The notes under the pieces were generated by a model. It was given only the letters and a program-made list of their open reading frames with translations, was not told where the DNA came from and searched no databases. Both the position numbers and the translations under genes were made by a program. From DASZCR01 sp035942915 (GTDB taxonomy: Bacteria; Acidobacteriota; Blastocatellia; Pyrinomonadales; Pyrinomonadaceae), in assembly GCA_035942915.1 (NCBI GenBank), contig DASZCR010000159.1, forward strand, positions 1 through 36,581: DNA of 36,581 bases, written 5' to 3'. Positions 8,372 to 17,102 of the stretch are shown in pieces (within the stretch, counting starts at the first letter, position 1; every line of letters begins with the position of its first letter).

Positions 8372-8886
8372 ACACCGAAGTGCAAGTGCGGCGGCGTGCC
8401 CTGCGCGTTGCCGGTCGTGCCCACCTCGCCGAGCACGGTCTCAGTCGTCACGTAGTCGCCCGTCGAGAGTCCCGGCGCGTAATCGTCCAAGTGGGCGTAA
8501 TAGTAAATGCGCCCGCCCGCGCCCAGCACCGAGACGGTTTTCCCGCCCAGATTGTTTTCGCCGACGCGCACGACGTAACCTTCCGTCGCAGATTGCACCG
8601 GCGTCCCGCGCGGCGCGAAGATGTCCTGCCCCTGATGCAGACGCTCGCCGGAGCGCGGCGCGTGCCAGGTGTCCTTAATCTGCCGCACGCGCACGCCGCG
8701 CACGGGAACGACTAACTTCTCGTCGGGAGCTTGCGCGTACAGACGCGCCATCGCAAAGGACGCGCCGAGGCGTCCGACCACGTCGGACGACGGCGGCGGC
8801 GCATCGCCCGAAGATGTAGCGCGTTGGCTGTGTAGGGCAAGCACGAGAAGCACAGCCGCAAAACCGAAGATGAAGAGCTTCCTCAT
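8317..8886 (-). CDS. M23-family (LytM-type) metallopeptidase, exported
   Basis: The 189-residue product has an N-terminal hydrophobic signal or anchor (MRKLFIFGFAAVLLVLALHSQ). A zinc peptidase domain from about residue 55 follows, with H84-x3-D88 (LHQGQD) and H167-L-H169 (PHLHFG), the metal and catalytic motifs of M23 endopeptidases. It should act in the periplasm on peptidoglycan cross-links. The start at 8886 is chosen because an in-frame extension to 9051 would precede the signal peptide with non-membrane residues and overlap the trpD start. No clear Shine-Dalgarno is seen. Its 3' end overlaps ykgJ convergently. Confidence 0.85.
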   Translation of the reverse strand: MRKLFIFGFAAVLLVLALHSQRATSSGDAPPPSSDVVGRLGASFAMARLYAQAPDEKLVVPVRGVRVRQIKDTWHAPRSGERLHQGQDIFAPRGTPVQSATEGYVVRVGENNLGGKTVSVLGAGGRIYYYAHLDDYAPGLSTGDYVTTETVLGEVGTTGNAQGTPPHLHFGVYAAGGAINPLPLLADKS

Positions 8887-9027
8887 AATAAGATAAAAAA
8901 TCGGAGCGCACCGGACGGCTTCTCCGTTCGGACTATTGCACCCCGCAATAATTAAGATGCGTCGCCGGGAGGCTTCGTTGCGCTCCGCTGGCGCGCGCCC
9001 GCTTTTTGCGACTAGACTGCTAAGACC

Positions 9028-10119
9028 ATGAGCGACGAGGCAACACGGCAACAGGGCAGGTCGGCATGGCTGCCGACTTCGATTCGACGTAGCGACGAGA
9101 CTGCGCCTTTCCGCGCGCTGCTCACGCGCTTGATGCGCGGCGAAGATTTAGCGCGCGCGGAAGCCTCTGCGCTGCTCGACTCTTTACTAACGGGCGAGGC
9201 GACCGACGCGCAGATTGGAGCGACGCTCGTCGCGCTGGCCGTCAAGGGCGAGACGGTCGAAGAGTTGGTCGGGATGGCCGAGGCCATGCGCGCACGCGCC
9301 ACGCGCATCACGCCGCGTCACGCACGCTTCGTCGATACGGCCGGGACAGGCTCAAGCTCTTTCAAGACCTTCAACGTCTCGACGGCTGCCGCCTTCGTCA
9401 TCGCGGGCGCGGGGCTTCCCGTCGCCAAGCACGGCAGTCGCGCCGTGACGAGTCGGACGGGCAGCGCCGACGTGCTGACGGCGCTCGGCGTGCGGACGAC
9501 GACAACGCCAGAGACGGCCGCACGGTGTCTCAACGAGATAGGCGTCTGCTTCATGTTCGCGCCGCTCTATCACGCGGCGACGGCGCGCGTCGCCGGAGTC
9601 AGGCGCGAACTGGGCATCCACACGGTCTTCAATCTGCTCGGCCCGCTGACGAATCCGGCGGGCGCGCCGCGTCAGGTCATCGGCGTCTGGCACGCCGCGC
9701 TGGTCGAGCCTCTCGCACATGCGCTCGCCGCGCTCGGAACTGAACGCGCGTGGGTTGTTCACGGCCTCGATGGGCTAGACGAAGTGACGGCCTCGACACA
9801 GACTCGCGTGGCCGAAGCGCGCGGCGGTAAAGTGGAGACGTTCGAGATTGCGCCGGAGGACTTCGGCATCGGGCGCGCGTCGCTCGAAGACGTGCGCGCG
9901 GCCGACGCGGAGGCGAGCGCAGAGACCGTCCGCGCCGTGCTCAAGGGTGAGCGCGCGGGCGCGGCGCGCTCGCTCGTCCTGCTCAACGCGGCGGCGGCGC
10001 TCTACGTCGGCGGGCACGCGCAGGAGTTCGCAGAGGCCGCGCGGCTCGCCGCCGAGAGTCTCGATAGCGGCGCGGCCGACGCCAAACTGGAAGAACTGAT
10101 AAAGGCGACTAACGCATGA
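9028..10119 (+). CDS. trpD: Anthranilate phosphoribosyltransferase
   Basis: The enzyme transfers phosphoribose from PRPP to anthranilate, the second step of tryptophan synthesis. The 363-residue sequence carries DTAGTGSSSFKTFNVSTAAAF (PRPP-binding loop), AKHGSRAVTSRTGSADVLTALG, and LGPLTNPAGAPRQVIGV. The family norm is about 340 residues; the extra length is an N-terminal leader of about 25. It is first in a five-gene trp operon; trpE and trpG are not in the window. No good Shine-Dalgarno or leader-peptide attenuator is visible in the 141 bp between it and the divergent M23 gene. The stop overlaps the trpC start (ATGA). Confidence 0.95.
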   Translation: MSDEATRQQGRSAWLPTSIRRSDETAPFRALLTRLMRGEDLARAEASALLDSLLTGEATDAQIGATLVALAVKGETVEELVGMAEAMRARATRITPRHARFVDTAGTGSSSFKTFNVSTAAAFVIAGAGLPVAKHGSRAVTSRTGSADVLTALGVRTTTTPETAARCLNEIGVCFMFAPLYHAATARVAGVRRELGIHTVFNLLGPLTNPAGAPRQVIGVWHAALVEPLAHALAALGTERAWVVHGLDGLDEVTASTQTRVAEARGGKVETFEIAPEDFGIGRASLEDVRAADAEASAETVRAVLKGERAGAARSLVLLNAAAALYVGGHAQEFAEAARLAAESLDSGAADAKLEELIKATNA

Positions 10120-10943
10120 CGACTCCTTCATCTTCGACAGACTTTCTGACGGGCATCATGGAGAGGAAGCGGCTGCGCGTCGAGGCGGCGCGCGCCGTCG
10201 TGCCGTCGGAAGCCTTGAGGGCGCGCGCCGCAGAGGTCAGGCGCGAGGCGCGGCCACACGCTCTGCGCGAGGCGCTCGCACGCGTCGGGCGCGTGAACGT
10301 GATTGCAGAGTTCAAGCGTGCGTCGCCGTCGAAGGGCATCATCCGCGAGGGCGTCGGCGTCGCAGAGGTTGCGCGGATGTATGCGGAGGGCGGCGCGGCG
10401 GCCATCTCCGTGTTGACGGAGGAGGACGGCTTCCGAGGCTCGCTCGAAGATTTACGCGCGGCGCGCGAGGCCGTCTCGCTGCCCCTGCTGCGTAAGGATT
10501 TTATCTTCGACGAGTATCAACTCTACGAGTCGGCAGAGGCGCGCGCCGACGCGTTGCTGCTCATCGTCGCGGCGTTGGATGATGAGCAGCTTCGTCGCCT
10601 GCGTCTTATCACGGAGGACGAGCTAGAGATGGATGCGCTCGTCGAGGTGCACACGGAGGAGGAGTTGCAGCGCGCGCTTCGTTGCGGGGCGAAGATTGTC
10701 GGCGTCAACAACCGCGACCTGCGCACGTTCAACGTCTCGCTCGAAACTTCTGTGCAACTGGCGCGTCAGGTTCCGGCGGGCGTCCTGCTCGTCAGCGAAA
10801 GCGGCCTCAGCACGCGCGAAGACATCGAGAGACTGGCGGCGCTCGGCTACAGTGGATTTCTGATAGGCGAGACGCTGATGCGCGCGTCGCATCCCGCACA
10901 GGCTTTGAGAGGTCTGGTCGGCGACACGGCGCAGGAAAGGTAG
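10116..10943 (+). CDS. trpC: Indole-3-glycerol phosphate synthase
   Basis: The product (275 aa) converts carboxyphenylamino-deoxyribulose phosphate to indole-3-glycerol phosphate. It is a (beta/alpha)8 barrel with the family signatures VIAEFKRASPSKGII (E65/K67), PLLRKDFIFDEYQLYE (lysine of LRKDF), LVEVHTEEEL, VGVNNRDLRTF and VSESGLSTREDI...GFLIGETLM. It is not fused to trpF, unlike the enterobacterial enzyme. ATG 10116 overlaps the trpD stop by four bases and trpF starts 6 bp downstream, so expression is likely coupled. Confidence 0.96.
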   Translation: MTTPSSSTDFLTGIMERKRLRVEAARAVVPSEALRARAAEVRREARPHALREALARVGRVNVIAEFKRASPSKGIIREGVGVAEVARMYAEGGAAAISVLTEEDGFRGSLEDLRAAREAVSLPLLRKDFIFDEYQLYESAEARADALLLIVAALDDEQLRRLRLITEDELEMDALVEVHTEEELQRALRCGAKIVGVNNRDLRTFNVSLETSVQLARQVPAGVLLVSESGLSTREDIERLAALGYSGFLIGETLMRASHPAQALRGLVGDTAQER

Positions 10944-10949
10944 ACGAGA

Positions 10950-11597
10950 ATGGCGCTCGTCAAAATCTGCGGCATCACCAATCTGGCAGACGCGCTCGCG
11001 TGCGTCGAAGCGGGCGCGGACATGCTCGGCTTCAACTTCTACAGGCGAAGCCCGCGTTACATCGAACCGCGCGCGGCGCGTCGCATCATCGAAGGGCTGC
11101 CGCAGGGCGTGCAGACGGTCGGCGTCTTCGTCAACGAGGAGACGCCGGAGCGCGTCGCCGAGTTGGCAGACACGGCGGGTGTCGCGGCCGTGCAGTTACA
11201 TGGAGACGAGGCTGAAGATTATTGTCGCGCGCTCTCAGGCCGCTTTGTGATAAAAGCCCTGCGCGTTGCCGACGACTTCGCGCCGGAGCGTGCGACGTGT
11301 TGCGGCGCGGAGGCCGTCCTGCTCGACGGCTTCAGCCGGACAGCTTACGGCGGCACGGGCAAGACGTTCGATTGGTCTCTGGCACGCGCGACGCGCGCCG
11401 TCGTCCCGCACCTTTTTCTCGCGGGCGGACTCGACCAAGAGAACGTGGCGGCAGCCGTCAGATTCGTCAGACCTTATGCGGTCGATGCGTGCAGCCTGTT
11501 GGAGAGCGCGCCGGGGGTGAAGGACGAGCGACGCGTGCGCGCGTTCATCGCGGCCGTGCGCGGGGCGTGCTACGGGGAAGGAGCAGAAGGGAAGTGA
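10950..11597 (+). CDS. trpF: Phosphoribosylanthranilate isomerase
   Basis: The 215-residue (beta/alpha)8 protein catalyses the Amadori rearrangement before trpC's step. C7 in VKICGIT and D126 in LLDGF are the family's general base and acid; GFNFYRRSPRYIEP, VQLHGDE and LAGGLDQENV are also typical. AGGAAAGG just upstream of the ATG (10932-10940) is a plausible ribosome site. Its TGA overlaps the GTG start of trpB. Confidence 0.95.
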   Translation: MALVKICGITNLADALACVEAGADMLGFNFYRRSPRYIEPRAARRIIEGLPQGVQTVGVFVNEETPERVAELADTAGVAAVQLHGDEAEDYCRALSGRFVIKALRVADDFAPERATCCGAEAVLLDGFSRTAYGGTGKTFDWSLARATRAVVPHLFLAGGLDQENVAAAVRFVRPYAVDACSLLESAPGVKDERRVRAFIAAVRGACYGEGAEGK

Positions 11598-12805
11598 GCC
11601 TTAATCAACCTGACGAGCGCGGACACTGGGGCGCTTACGGCGGACGCTACGTACCGGAGACTTTGATGGCTCCGCTCGAAGAGTTGACGGCGGCCTATGA
11701 GGCCGCGCGCGCCGACGAGCGTTTCCGCCTCGAACTCAACGCGCTGCTCGGCGACTACTCCGGCCGTCCCACTCCGCTCTTCCACGCCGCGCGTCTGACG
11801 GAGAGCGCAGGCGGCGCGCGCATCTATCTCAAGCGCGAAGACCTCTCGCACACAGGCTCGCACAAAATCAACAACGCGCTCGGTCAGGCGTTGCTGGCGC
11901 GGCGCATGGGCAAGCGGCGCATCATCGCAGAGACAGGCGCGGGGCAACATGGCGTGGCGACGGCGACGGCCTGCGCGCTCTTCGGGCTTGACTGTGTTGT
12001 TTACATGGGCGCGGAGGACGTGCGCCGACAGGCTTTGAACGTCTTTCGCATGCGTCTGCTCGGAGCCGAGGTGCGCGAGGTGGACGCAGGCTCGCGCACG
12101 CTCAAGGACGCCATCAACGAGGCGCTCCGCGATTGGGTGACGAACCTCGCAGACACCTATTATCTGCTCGGCAGCGCGTTGGGGCCGCATCCCTACCCCG
12201 TCATGGTGCGCGACTTCCAGAGCGTCATCGGGCGCGAGGCGCGCACTCAGATGCTCGCCGCCGAAGGGCGTCTGCCGGACGCGCTGGTGGCCTGCGTCGG
12301 CGGCGGTTCAAACTCCATCGGCCTCTTTTATCCGTTCATCGCGGATGAATCGGTGCGGATGATTGGCGTCGAGGCCGGAGGCAGCGGCGACGAACTCGGA
12401 CAACACGCCGCACGCTTCAACCCGCGCGGCGGCGGCCGTCGCGGTGTCCTGCACGGCACGATGAGCTACGTCTTACAGGACGAAGACGGTCAGATAGCCG
12501 CGACCCATTCGGTCTCGGCCGGGCTTGACTATCCTTCGGTCGGCCCTGAGCACGCTTACCTGCGCGATGCGGGGCGCATCGAGTACATCTCTATCGGCGA
12601 CGCCGAGGCGCTCTCAGCCTTCGAGACTTTGTCCAGACTCGAAGGCATCATCCCCGCGCTCGAATCGGCGCACGCCGTCGCGCACGCGCTCAAGTTGGCG
12701 CGCGAGATGAGACGCGAGCAGCTCCTGCTCGTCAATCTTTCGGGGCGCGGCGACAAGGACGTTAACGCCGTCGCAGAGATGGGCGCCGGAGGCGACCGGG
12801 CGTGA
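11594..12805 (+). CDS. trpB: Tryptophan synthase beta subunit
   Basis: The PLP enzyme joins indole and serine to make tryptophan. The 403-residue product, of normal length, has K91 in HTGSHKINNALGQ (Schiff-base lysine), GAGQHGVATATACALFGL, the phosphate-binding loop GGGSNSIGLFYPF, and LVNLSGRGDKD. The GTG start at 11594 overlaps the trpF stop (GTGA), with AAGGAG about 12 bases upstream. A much longer in-frame opening reaches back to 11222, but it only mirrors trpF in another frame and is not adopted. The stop overlaps trpA in the same GTGA manner. Confidence 0.96.
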   Translation: MSLNQPDERGHWGAYGGRYVPETLMAPLEELTAAYEAARADERFRLELNALLGDYSGRPTPLFHAARLTESAGGARIYLKREDLSHTGSHKINNALGQALLARRMGKRRIIAETGAGQHGVATATACALFGLDCVVYMGAEDVRRQALNVFRMRLLGAEVREVDAGSRTLKDAINEALRDWVTNLADTYYLLGSALGPHPYPVMVRDFQSVIGREARTQMLAAEGRLPDALVACVGGGSNSIGLFYPFIADESVRMIGVEAGGSGDELGQHAARFNPRGGGRRGVLHGTMSYVLQDEDGQIAATHSVSAGLDYPSVGPEHAYLRDAGRIEYISIGDAEALSAFETLSRLEGIIPALESAHAVAHALKLAREMRREQLLLVNLSGRGDKDVNAVAEMGAGGDRA

Positions 12806-13605
12806 GTCGTATCACGGACAGCTTCACGCGACACGGACGCCGAGACCGCCGCGCTCTCATCCCCTTCATCATGGCGGGCGACCCAGACCTCGACACGACG
12901 CGTCGCCTCATCGTCGAACTGGCGCGCGCGGGGGCAGACCTGATTGAGTTGGGCGTCCCCTTCAGCGACCCCATCGCCGACGGCCCCATCATCCAACGCG
13001 CCGCGATGCGCGCTTTGAGAAATCGTGTCGGCGTCGCGCAAGTCCTCGAAGTCGTGGCCGACGCGCGCACCGAGACGGACGTGCCCATCATCCTCTTCAG
13101 CTACTTCAACCCTCTACTGCAACTCGGCGCGGCGCGTCTCGGCGCAGAGTCGCGCGCGGCAGGTCTCGACGGCGTGCTCGTCACAGACCTCATCCCGGAA
13201 GAGGCGTCGGAGTTCGCAGCCGCGATGACGGAGAACGAACTCGACTGCATCTATCTGGCCGCCCCGACGACGACGGATGAGCGCCTGCGGATGATTGCGC
13301 GCCTCGCTACAGGGTTTGTCTACGCCGTCTCGCGTGCGGGCGTCACAGGCGCACGGACGGACGTGAGAGCGGATGCCGAAAGGCTCGTCGCGCGTCTGCG
13401 CGGAGTGACGACGCTGCCCGTCGCTGTCGGCTTCGGCATCTCGGACGCCGGACAGGTGGCAGAGGTCTGGCGCTATGCAGACGGCGCGGTGGTCGGCTCG
13501 GCCATCGTCGCCGAGATGGAGAGACAGGCGGGCGCGCCAGACTTCGTGACGCGCATCGGCGACTTCACGCGCGCCCTTCTGCCGCCGCGCGGAGGCGACT
13601 CGTGA
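12802..13605 (+). CDS. trpA: Tryptophan synthase alpha subunit
   Basis: The product (267 aa) cleaves indole-3-glycerol phosphate to indole, which channels to TrpB. The catalytic pair E49 (IELGVPFSDP) and D60 (ADGP) falls at exactly the canonical numbering. YAVSRAGVTGAR and VGFGISDAGQV...VVGSAIV complete the barrel signatures. The GTG start at 12802 overlaps trpB by four bases. The stop overlaps the permease gene by four bases again, so the transporter appears to belong to the operon. Confidence 0.96.
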   Translation: MSRITDSFTRHGRRDRRALIPFIMAGDPDLDTTRRLIVELARAGADLIELGVPFSDPIADGPIIQRAAMRALRNRVGVAQVLEVVADARTETDVPIILFSYFNPLLQLGAARLGAESRAAGLDGVLVTDLIPEEASEFAAAMTENELDCIYLAAPTTTDERLRMIARLATGFVYAVSRAGVTGARTDVRADAERLVARLRGVTTLPVAVGFGISDAGQVAEVWRYADGAVVGSAIVAEMERQAGAPDFVTRIGDFTRALLPPRGGDS

Positions 13606-14963
13606 AATCTGCCCTTGCGACGGATGACGCACGGGCGAGCCGCAAGGGCAAGTTGCTGCGCGTCTTCGACGTAGGCTTCGGCATTGCGGGAGCTATCGGC
13701 GCAACCATCGGAGCGGGCATCCTGCGCACGCCCGGCCTTGTCGCCGGACAACTCGGCGATGCCGCGCTGATTATCGCCGCGTGGCTTCTCGGCGGCGTCT
13801 ACGCACTGCTCGGCGCGCTCTCTGTGGCGGAGTTGGGCGCGAGTCTGCCGCGCGCGGGCGGTTGGTACGTCTACGCGAGGCGCGCCTTCGGCGAGTACGC
13901 AGGGTTCACTGTGGGCTGGATGGATTGGTTGGGAAACTGCGCGTCGCTGGCGTGGGTGGCGATTACGATAGGCGAATATGCGGCGTCGCTTGCACCCGCG
14001 CTCTCCGGCCGGATTAAAGTCGTCGCTGTCGCTACGGTGCTGCTCTTCATGCTGCTGCACCTGTTGGGTGCGCGTGCGGGCAGCGGCAGTCAAAAAATCT
14101 TGAGTCTGGCGAAGGCCGTAGCTTTCGTCGCGCTCGTCGCCGCCTGCTTTATTTTCGGCGGGCGCGGTGCGGACGCGGACGCGGCAGGCGCAGCCTTGAA
14201 GCTGCCGTCGAATGTGTGGGCGATGTTGGGCGCGGTCATCCTCGCTTTGCAGGCCATCATCGCGACGTATGACGGCTGGCACGGGGCAATCTATTTCGCA
14301 GAAGAGTTCTCGAACCCTGCGCGCGACGTGCCGCGCTCGCTGTTCGGAAGCGTCTTCTCAATCATCTTCATCTATCTGCTCGTCAATCTCGCGTTGCTCT
14401 ACACGCTGCCGCTCACGCGTCTGGCCGCTTCCGAATTGCCTGTGGCAGACGCGGCCGAAGTCGTCTTCGGCGCAGACAGCGGGCGTTTGATTAAGGCGCT
14501 GGCTCTGCTCTCGCTGCTGGGGTTGATAAACGCAGTGACGATGGGCGGGCCGCGCATCCTCTACGGGTTGAGCCGCGATGGACTGTTCACGACGAAAGGC
14601 GCTCTGGTCAGTCGCAAGGGCACGCCGACCGTCGCTCTGCTGCTGACGACGCTGGCCGCGATTCTGCTCGTTGCGACCGGCACGTTCGAGAGACTTCTGG
14701 GGATGATGGCCTTCATCTACGTCGCCATCTATACGACGGGCTTTGCCTCCCTCTTCGCCTTGCGAAAGCGCGAGCCGGAACTGGCGCGCCCTTTTCGCGC
14801 GTGGGGATACCCTTGGACGACGCTCGTCGTCCTCGTCGGCTCGCTCGCCTTTCTCGTCGGCGCAATCCTCAGCGACACGGCCAACAGCCTCTACGCTGTC
14901 CTGCTCATCGCGCTCGGCTATCCGGCGCACCGCTTGGTGAAGAGACTTTCACACGTTCCTTAA
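13602..14963 (+). CDS. APC-superfamily amino-acid permease
   Basis: This 453-residue integral membrane protein has about 12 hydrophobic segments. Near the start it carries the APC signature GFGIAGAIGATIGAGILRTPG (unwound TM1 substrate-binding region), and later YDGWHGAIYFAEEFSNPARDVPRSLFGS, a LAT/APC hallmark. It should move amino acids or amines across the inner membrane. The GTG start at 13602 overlaps the trpA stop (GTGA), the same coupling used between trpF, trpB and trpA. A tryptophan or aromatic amino-acid substrate is therefore an attractive but unproven inference. A less likely alternative is an unrelated permease that simply follows the operon. Confidence 0.9.
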   Translation: MKSALATDDARASRKGKLLRVFDVGFGIAGAIGATIGAGILRTPGLVAGQLGDAALIIAAWLLGGVYALLGALSVAELGASLPRAGGWYVYARRAFGEYAGFTVGWMDWLGNCASLAWVAITIGEYAASLAPALSGRIKVVAVATVLLFMLLHLLGARAGSGSQKILSLAKAVAFVALVAACFIFGGRGADADAAGAALKLPSNVWAMLGAVILALQAIIATYDGWHGAIYFAEEFSNPARDVPRSLFGSVFSIIFIYLLVNLALLYTLPLTRLAASELPVADAAEVVFGADSGRLIKALALLSLLGLINAVTMGGPRILYGLSRDGLFTTKGALVSRKGTPTVALLLTTLAAILLVATGTFERLLGMMAFIYVAIYTTGFASLFALRKREPELARPFRAWGYPWTTLVVLVGSLAFLVGAILSDTANSLYAVLLIALGYPAHRLVKRLSHVP

Positions 14964-15026
14964 GCGACTGACGGCGACAACCTCGCAGGTCAGGCAGCAG
15001 TCAACAAACGAATGACAGGAGATGTG

Positions 15027-15428
15027 ATGGCACTGATTTCAATCACGCGTCTACGTATCAGGGCGTGGCGTTTTCTGCCCGCGTTTCTCGTCTACTCGCT
15101 GTTGTCCGCGCGGCAAAGCAAACGCGCGCCGGGCAACCTCGGCCTGATGCTCTTGCGCGATGCGAACCGCGCCTTCTGGACGGCCACAGCATGGCGCGAC
15201 GAGGCCGCCATGCGCGCCTTCATGATGTCGGGCGCGCACCGCCGCGCGATGCCCAAACTGCTCGATTGGTGCGACGAGGCAGCACTCGTCCACTGGACGC
15301 AGGAGACGCACGACCTACCGGACTGGCAAGAGGCTCACCGCCGCATGCTCGCCGACGGCCGACGCTCAAAAGTCCGTCACCCCTCCCCCGCCCACACCGC
15401 TTACGACATCCCACCGCCGAAGACCTAG
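15027..15428 (+). CDS. DUF3291 / ABM-fold-like protein
   Basis: The 133-residue product contains SITRLRIRAWRFLPAFL, FWTATAWRDEAAMRAFMMSGAHRRAMPKLLDWCDEAALVHW, a pattern I associate with DUF3291 proteins of the antibiotic-biosynthesis-monooxygenase fold. Neither substrate nor reaction is known. ATG 15027 is preferred over ATG 15012 because AGGAG (15017-15021) sits five bases upstream of it and overlaps the earlier codon. It probably marks the end of host chromosome left of the inserted element: the next 66 bp hold only a tRNA terminator and then attL. Confidence 0.72.
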   Translation: MALISITRLRIRAWRFLPAFLVYSLLSARQSKRAPGNLGLMLLRDANRAFWTATAWRDEAAMRAFMMSGAHRRAMPKLLDWCDEAALVHWTQETHDLPDWQEAHRRMLADGRRSKVRHPSPAHTAYDIPPPKT

Positions 15429-15466
15429 ACCAACGGAAAACGGAAAAAATAACGGGAAAAACGAAA

Positions 15467-15490
15467 ACGGGAAGCCCGGAGGCTTCCCGT
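15467..15490 (-). terminator. Original terminator of the host tRNA-Asn, displaced by the insertion
   Basis: ACGGGAAGCC (15467-15476) and GGCTTCCCGT (15481-15490) form a 10-bp stem with a 4-base loop. Read on the minus strand it is followed by TTTCGTTTTT. It lies four bases beyond the displaced tRNA 3' fragment, as expected if it served the tRNA before integration. Confidence 0.8.
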
Positions 15491-15493
15491 CTC

Positions 15494-15552
<59 letters not shown>

Positions 15553-15574
15553 GAAGAAATTCTGCTGACAGCCA

Positions 15575-15593
15575 TTATCTCTCATTTCTTCTC
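15575..15593 (-). other. Candidate integrase arm-type site, inverted copy
   Basis: TTATCTCTCATTTCTTCTC is the reverse complement, at 18 of 19 positions, of 15695-15713. It lies 22 bp inside attL, between the crossover region and the integrase gene. Confidence 0.5.
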
Positions 15594-15668
15594 ATTACAG
15601 CTAAACGCGGAAAGGACAAGCCTTTAGGGGTATCCCCTAGGGGCGAGGCGATAGCTGAGGTCTTGTGA

Positions 15669-15692
15669 TTACGAGTGAAATATAACTCGTAA
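15669..15692. promoter_or_regulatory. Inverted repeat upstream of the integrase gene
   Basis: TTACGAGT (15669-15676) and ACTCGTAA (15685-15692) form a perfect 8-bp inverted repeat around an A/T-rich centre. It lies 27 bp before the integrase start and could be a repressor or excisionase site. A second palindrome, TAGGGGTATCCCCTA, lies near 15627. Confidence 0.4.
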
Positions 15693-15713
15693 GGGAGAAG
15701 AAATGGGAGATAA
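15688..15713 (+). other. Candidate integrase arm-type site, left direct copy
   Basis: Positions 15688-15710 repeat at 28188-28210 with one mismatch (CGTAAGGGAGAAGAAA then T or A, then GGGAGA). Bases 15695-15713 also match the inverted copy at 15575-15593. Short repeats on both inner sides of the att cores are typical of lambda-type integrase arm sites. Confidence 0.5.
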
Positions 15714-15718
15714 GGAAA

Positions 15719-16885
15719 ATGCCAAGAATTAGAAAAGGAACAGTCACCGAGAAGAACGGAAAATTGTACGGACGTGTGCGCTATGCGCTGCCTGATGGAA
15801 AGCGTATGGATATCTGGATGCCTGCGAAAGACAGGACACACGCCCATAAACTCATTCAGGATAAATTGAGGGAACTGCAAGCAACGGGCGGTAGTGACAT
15901 CAATACAGACCGCGTAACTTTCGCGCAGGCGGCGAAAGTATATAAGGAAAAGAAGCTGTTTCCGGCAAAGATAATCAACGGTCGGAAAGTAGGCGGATTG
16001 AAATCTGTCGCGCCTGCTCTCGCTGCGCTTAACGCCCTAACTGAGTATTTCGGCAAGAAGCGCATCAAATCTATCCGACATTCGGATATTGAAACTTACA
16101 AAATGCACCGCCTTGACACCCCAACAAGGCATGGGGGCCAACGGCAAATAAGCAGTGTAAACCGTGAGCTGGAGATGCTACGCGCCATGCTCCGCTTTTG
16201 TGTGCGGCAGGTCTGGCTTGTTAATTCCCCGTTTGCGATGGGCGACGCACTAATCTCGAAAGCAGATGAAACACGCAGGGAGCGCGTAATTACATTTGAT
16301 GAGGAGCGCAGGCTAATCGAAGCCTTCAAGAAACCCGGTGTTCAAGGAAGGCAACGACGCATCCACCTCCTGCCTCTGTACTATGCTGCAGTTGATACAG
16401 CGGCAAGGCGAGGTGAACTGTTCAAACTACGCTGGAAACACGTTGATTTTGCTTCTCGGACTATTACCATCATTGCCGAGAATACCAAAACCGCCAGAAC
16501 TCGTATCGTCGGCATGACTCCACGCTTGTTCGATTCACTCACCGCATTGTGGAACGATTCACCGCAAGAACTGGACGCGTTCGTATTCTGCTATGGAAAC
16601 ACATACAGCACGTTCAAAACAGCTTGGCAATCAGCGTGTAAAGACGCAGGGATTGTAGGATTGAAGTGGCACGACCTGCGCCACAGCGCAGTTACGAGGA
16701 TGGTTCAGACCCATCAACCCTCTTCTTTCATCCAGAAGGTATCAGGACATACTCAACAAGTGACTTTCGCTCGATACGTTAATCCCGGCATGGAAGCAAT
16801 TACTAATATTGCTGAAGCGCTCGGTTCATTAACTGCGGAAGCAAATACAGAAAAGCTGTCGGTCGAAACAGAGATGGTCAACTAA
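15719..16885 (+). CDS. int: Tyrosine recombinase / integrase
   Basis: This 388-residue site-specific recombinase should integrate and excise the element at tRNA-Asn. All catalytic residues are visible: R230 (TAARRGEL), K257 (ENTKTAR), H318-x-x-R321 (WHDLRHSA), H344 (SGHTQQ) and nucleophile Y353 (FARYVNP). The N-terminal part (about 1-55) resembles an arm-binding beta domain, followed by a SAM-like core-binding domain (about 65-175). Integrase genes next to attL are the usual layout for tRNA-targeted islands. The ATG is preceded by AAGGA with short spacing. Codon use is far less GC-biased than in the host genes. Confidence 0.95.
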   Translation: MPRIRKGTVTEKNGKLYGRVRYALPDGKRMDIWMPAKDRTHAHKLIQDKLRELQATGGSDINTDRVTFAQAAKVYKEKKLFPAKIINGRKVGGLKSVAPALAALNALTEYFGKKRIKSIRHSDIETYKMHRLDTPTRHGGQRQISSVNRELEMLRAMLRFCVRQVWLVNSPFAMGDALISKADETRRERVITFDEERRLIEAFKKPGVQGRQRRIHLLPLYYAAVDTAARRGELFKLRWKHVDFASRTITIIAENTKTARTRIVGMTPRLFDSLTALWNDSPQELDAFVFCYGNTYSTFKTAWQSACKDAGIVGLKWHDLRHSAVTRMVQTHQPSSFIQKVSGHTQQVTFARYVNPGMEAITNIAEALGSLTAEANTEKLSVETEMVN

Positions 16886-16934
16886 GAGTTAAGTGCGGCT
16901 GCTGCGGCCTGAGTTTGTGCCGCCTATGCGAGTG

Positions 16935-16973
16935 AAACCCGCCGCCTTCGGGAGTGAGGAGCGGCGGGCTTTA
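16935..16973 (+). terminator. Rho-independent-like terminator after the integrase gene
   Basis: AAACCCGCCGC (16935-16945) pairs with GCGGCGGGCTTT (16961-16972), with a 15-base loop between. It insulates the integrase transcript from the methyltransferase cassette, whose own promoter follows. Confidence 0.65.
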
Positions 16974-17000
16974 CCTATTTACATGCCGAAAAATGAATCG

Positions 17001-17029
17001 TTGACAGCGCCTCTTAATTAACATAAAAG
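17001..17029 (+). promoter_or_regulatory. Sigma70-type promoter of the methyltransferase cassette
   Basis: A perfect -35 TTGACA (17001-17006) is followed after 17 bp by TAAAAG (17024-17029) in an A/T-rich block that includes TTAATTAA. The transcript would start near 17036, about 67 bases before the first gene. Confidence 0.7.
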
Positions 17030-17102
17030 TAAATTTCCATTAGTTTTCTCATGCCTGCTTTCTAAGGCTCAAGGTCAATTTACCACTAGAGGAATTAAGG
17101 TG

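Noticed and set aside
9000..9028. trp attenuator or leader peptide before trpD
   Set aside because: No short frame with Trp codons and no alternating hairpins are visible in the 141-bp gap.
8887..9051. N-terminal extension of the M23 peptidase
   Set aside because: It would place about 55 polar residues before the signal peptide and overlap the trpD start.
11222..11593. Long in-frame upstream extension of trpB
   Set aside because: It lies inside trpF in another frame and has no TrpB-like sequence; the family N-terminus begins at GTG 11594.
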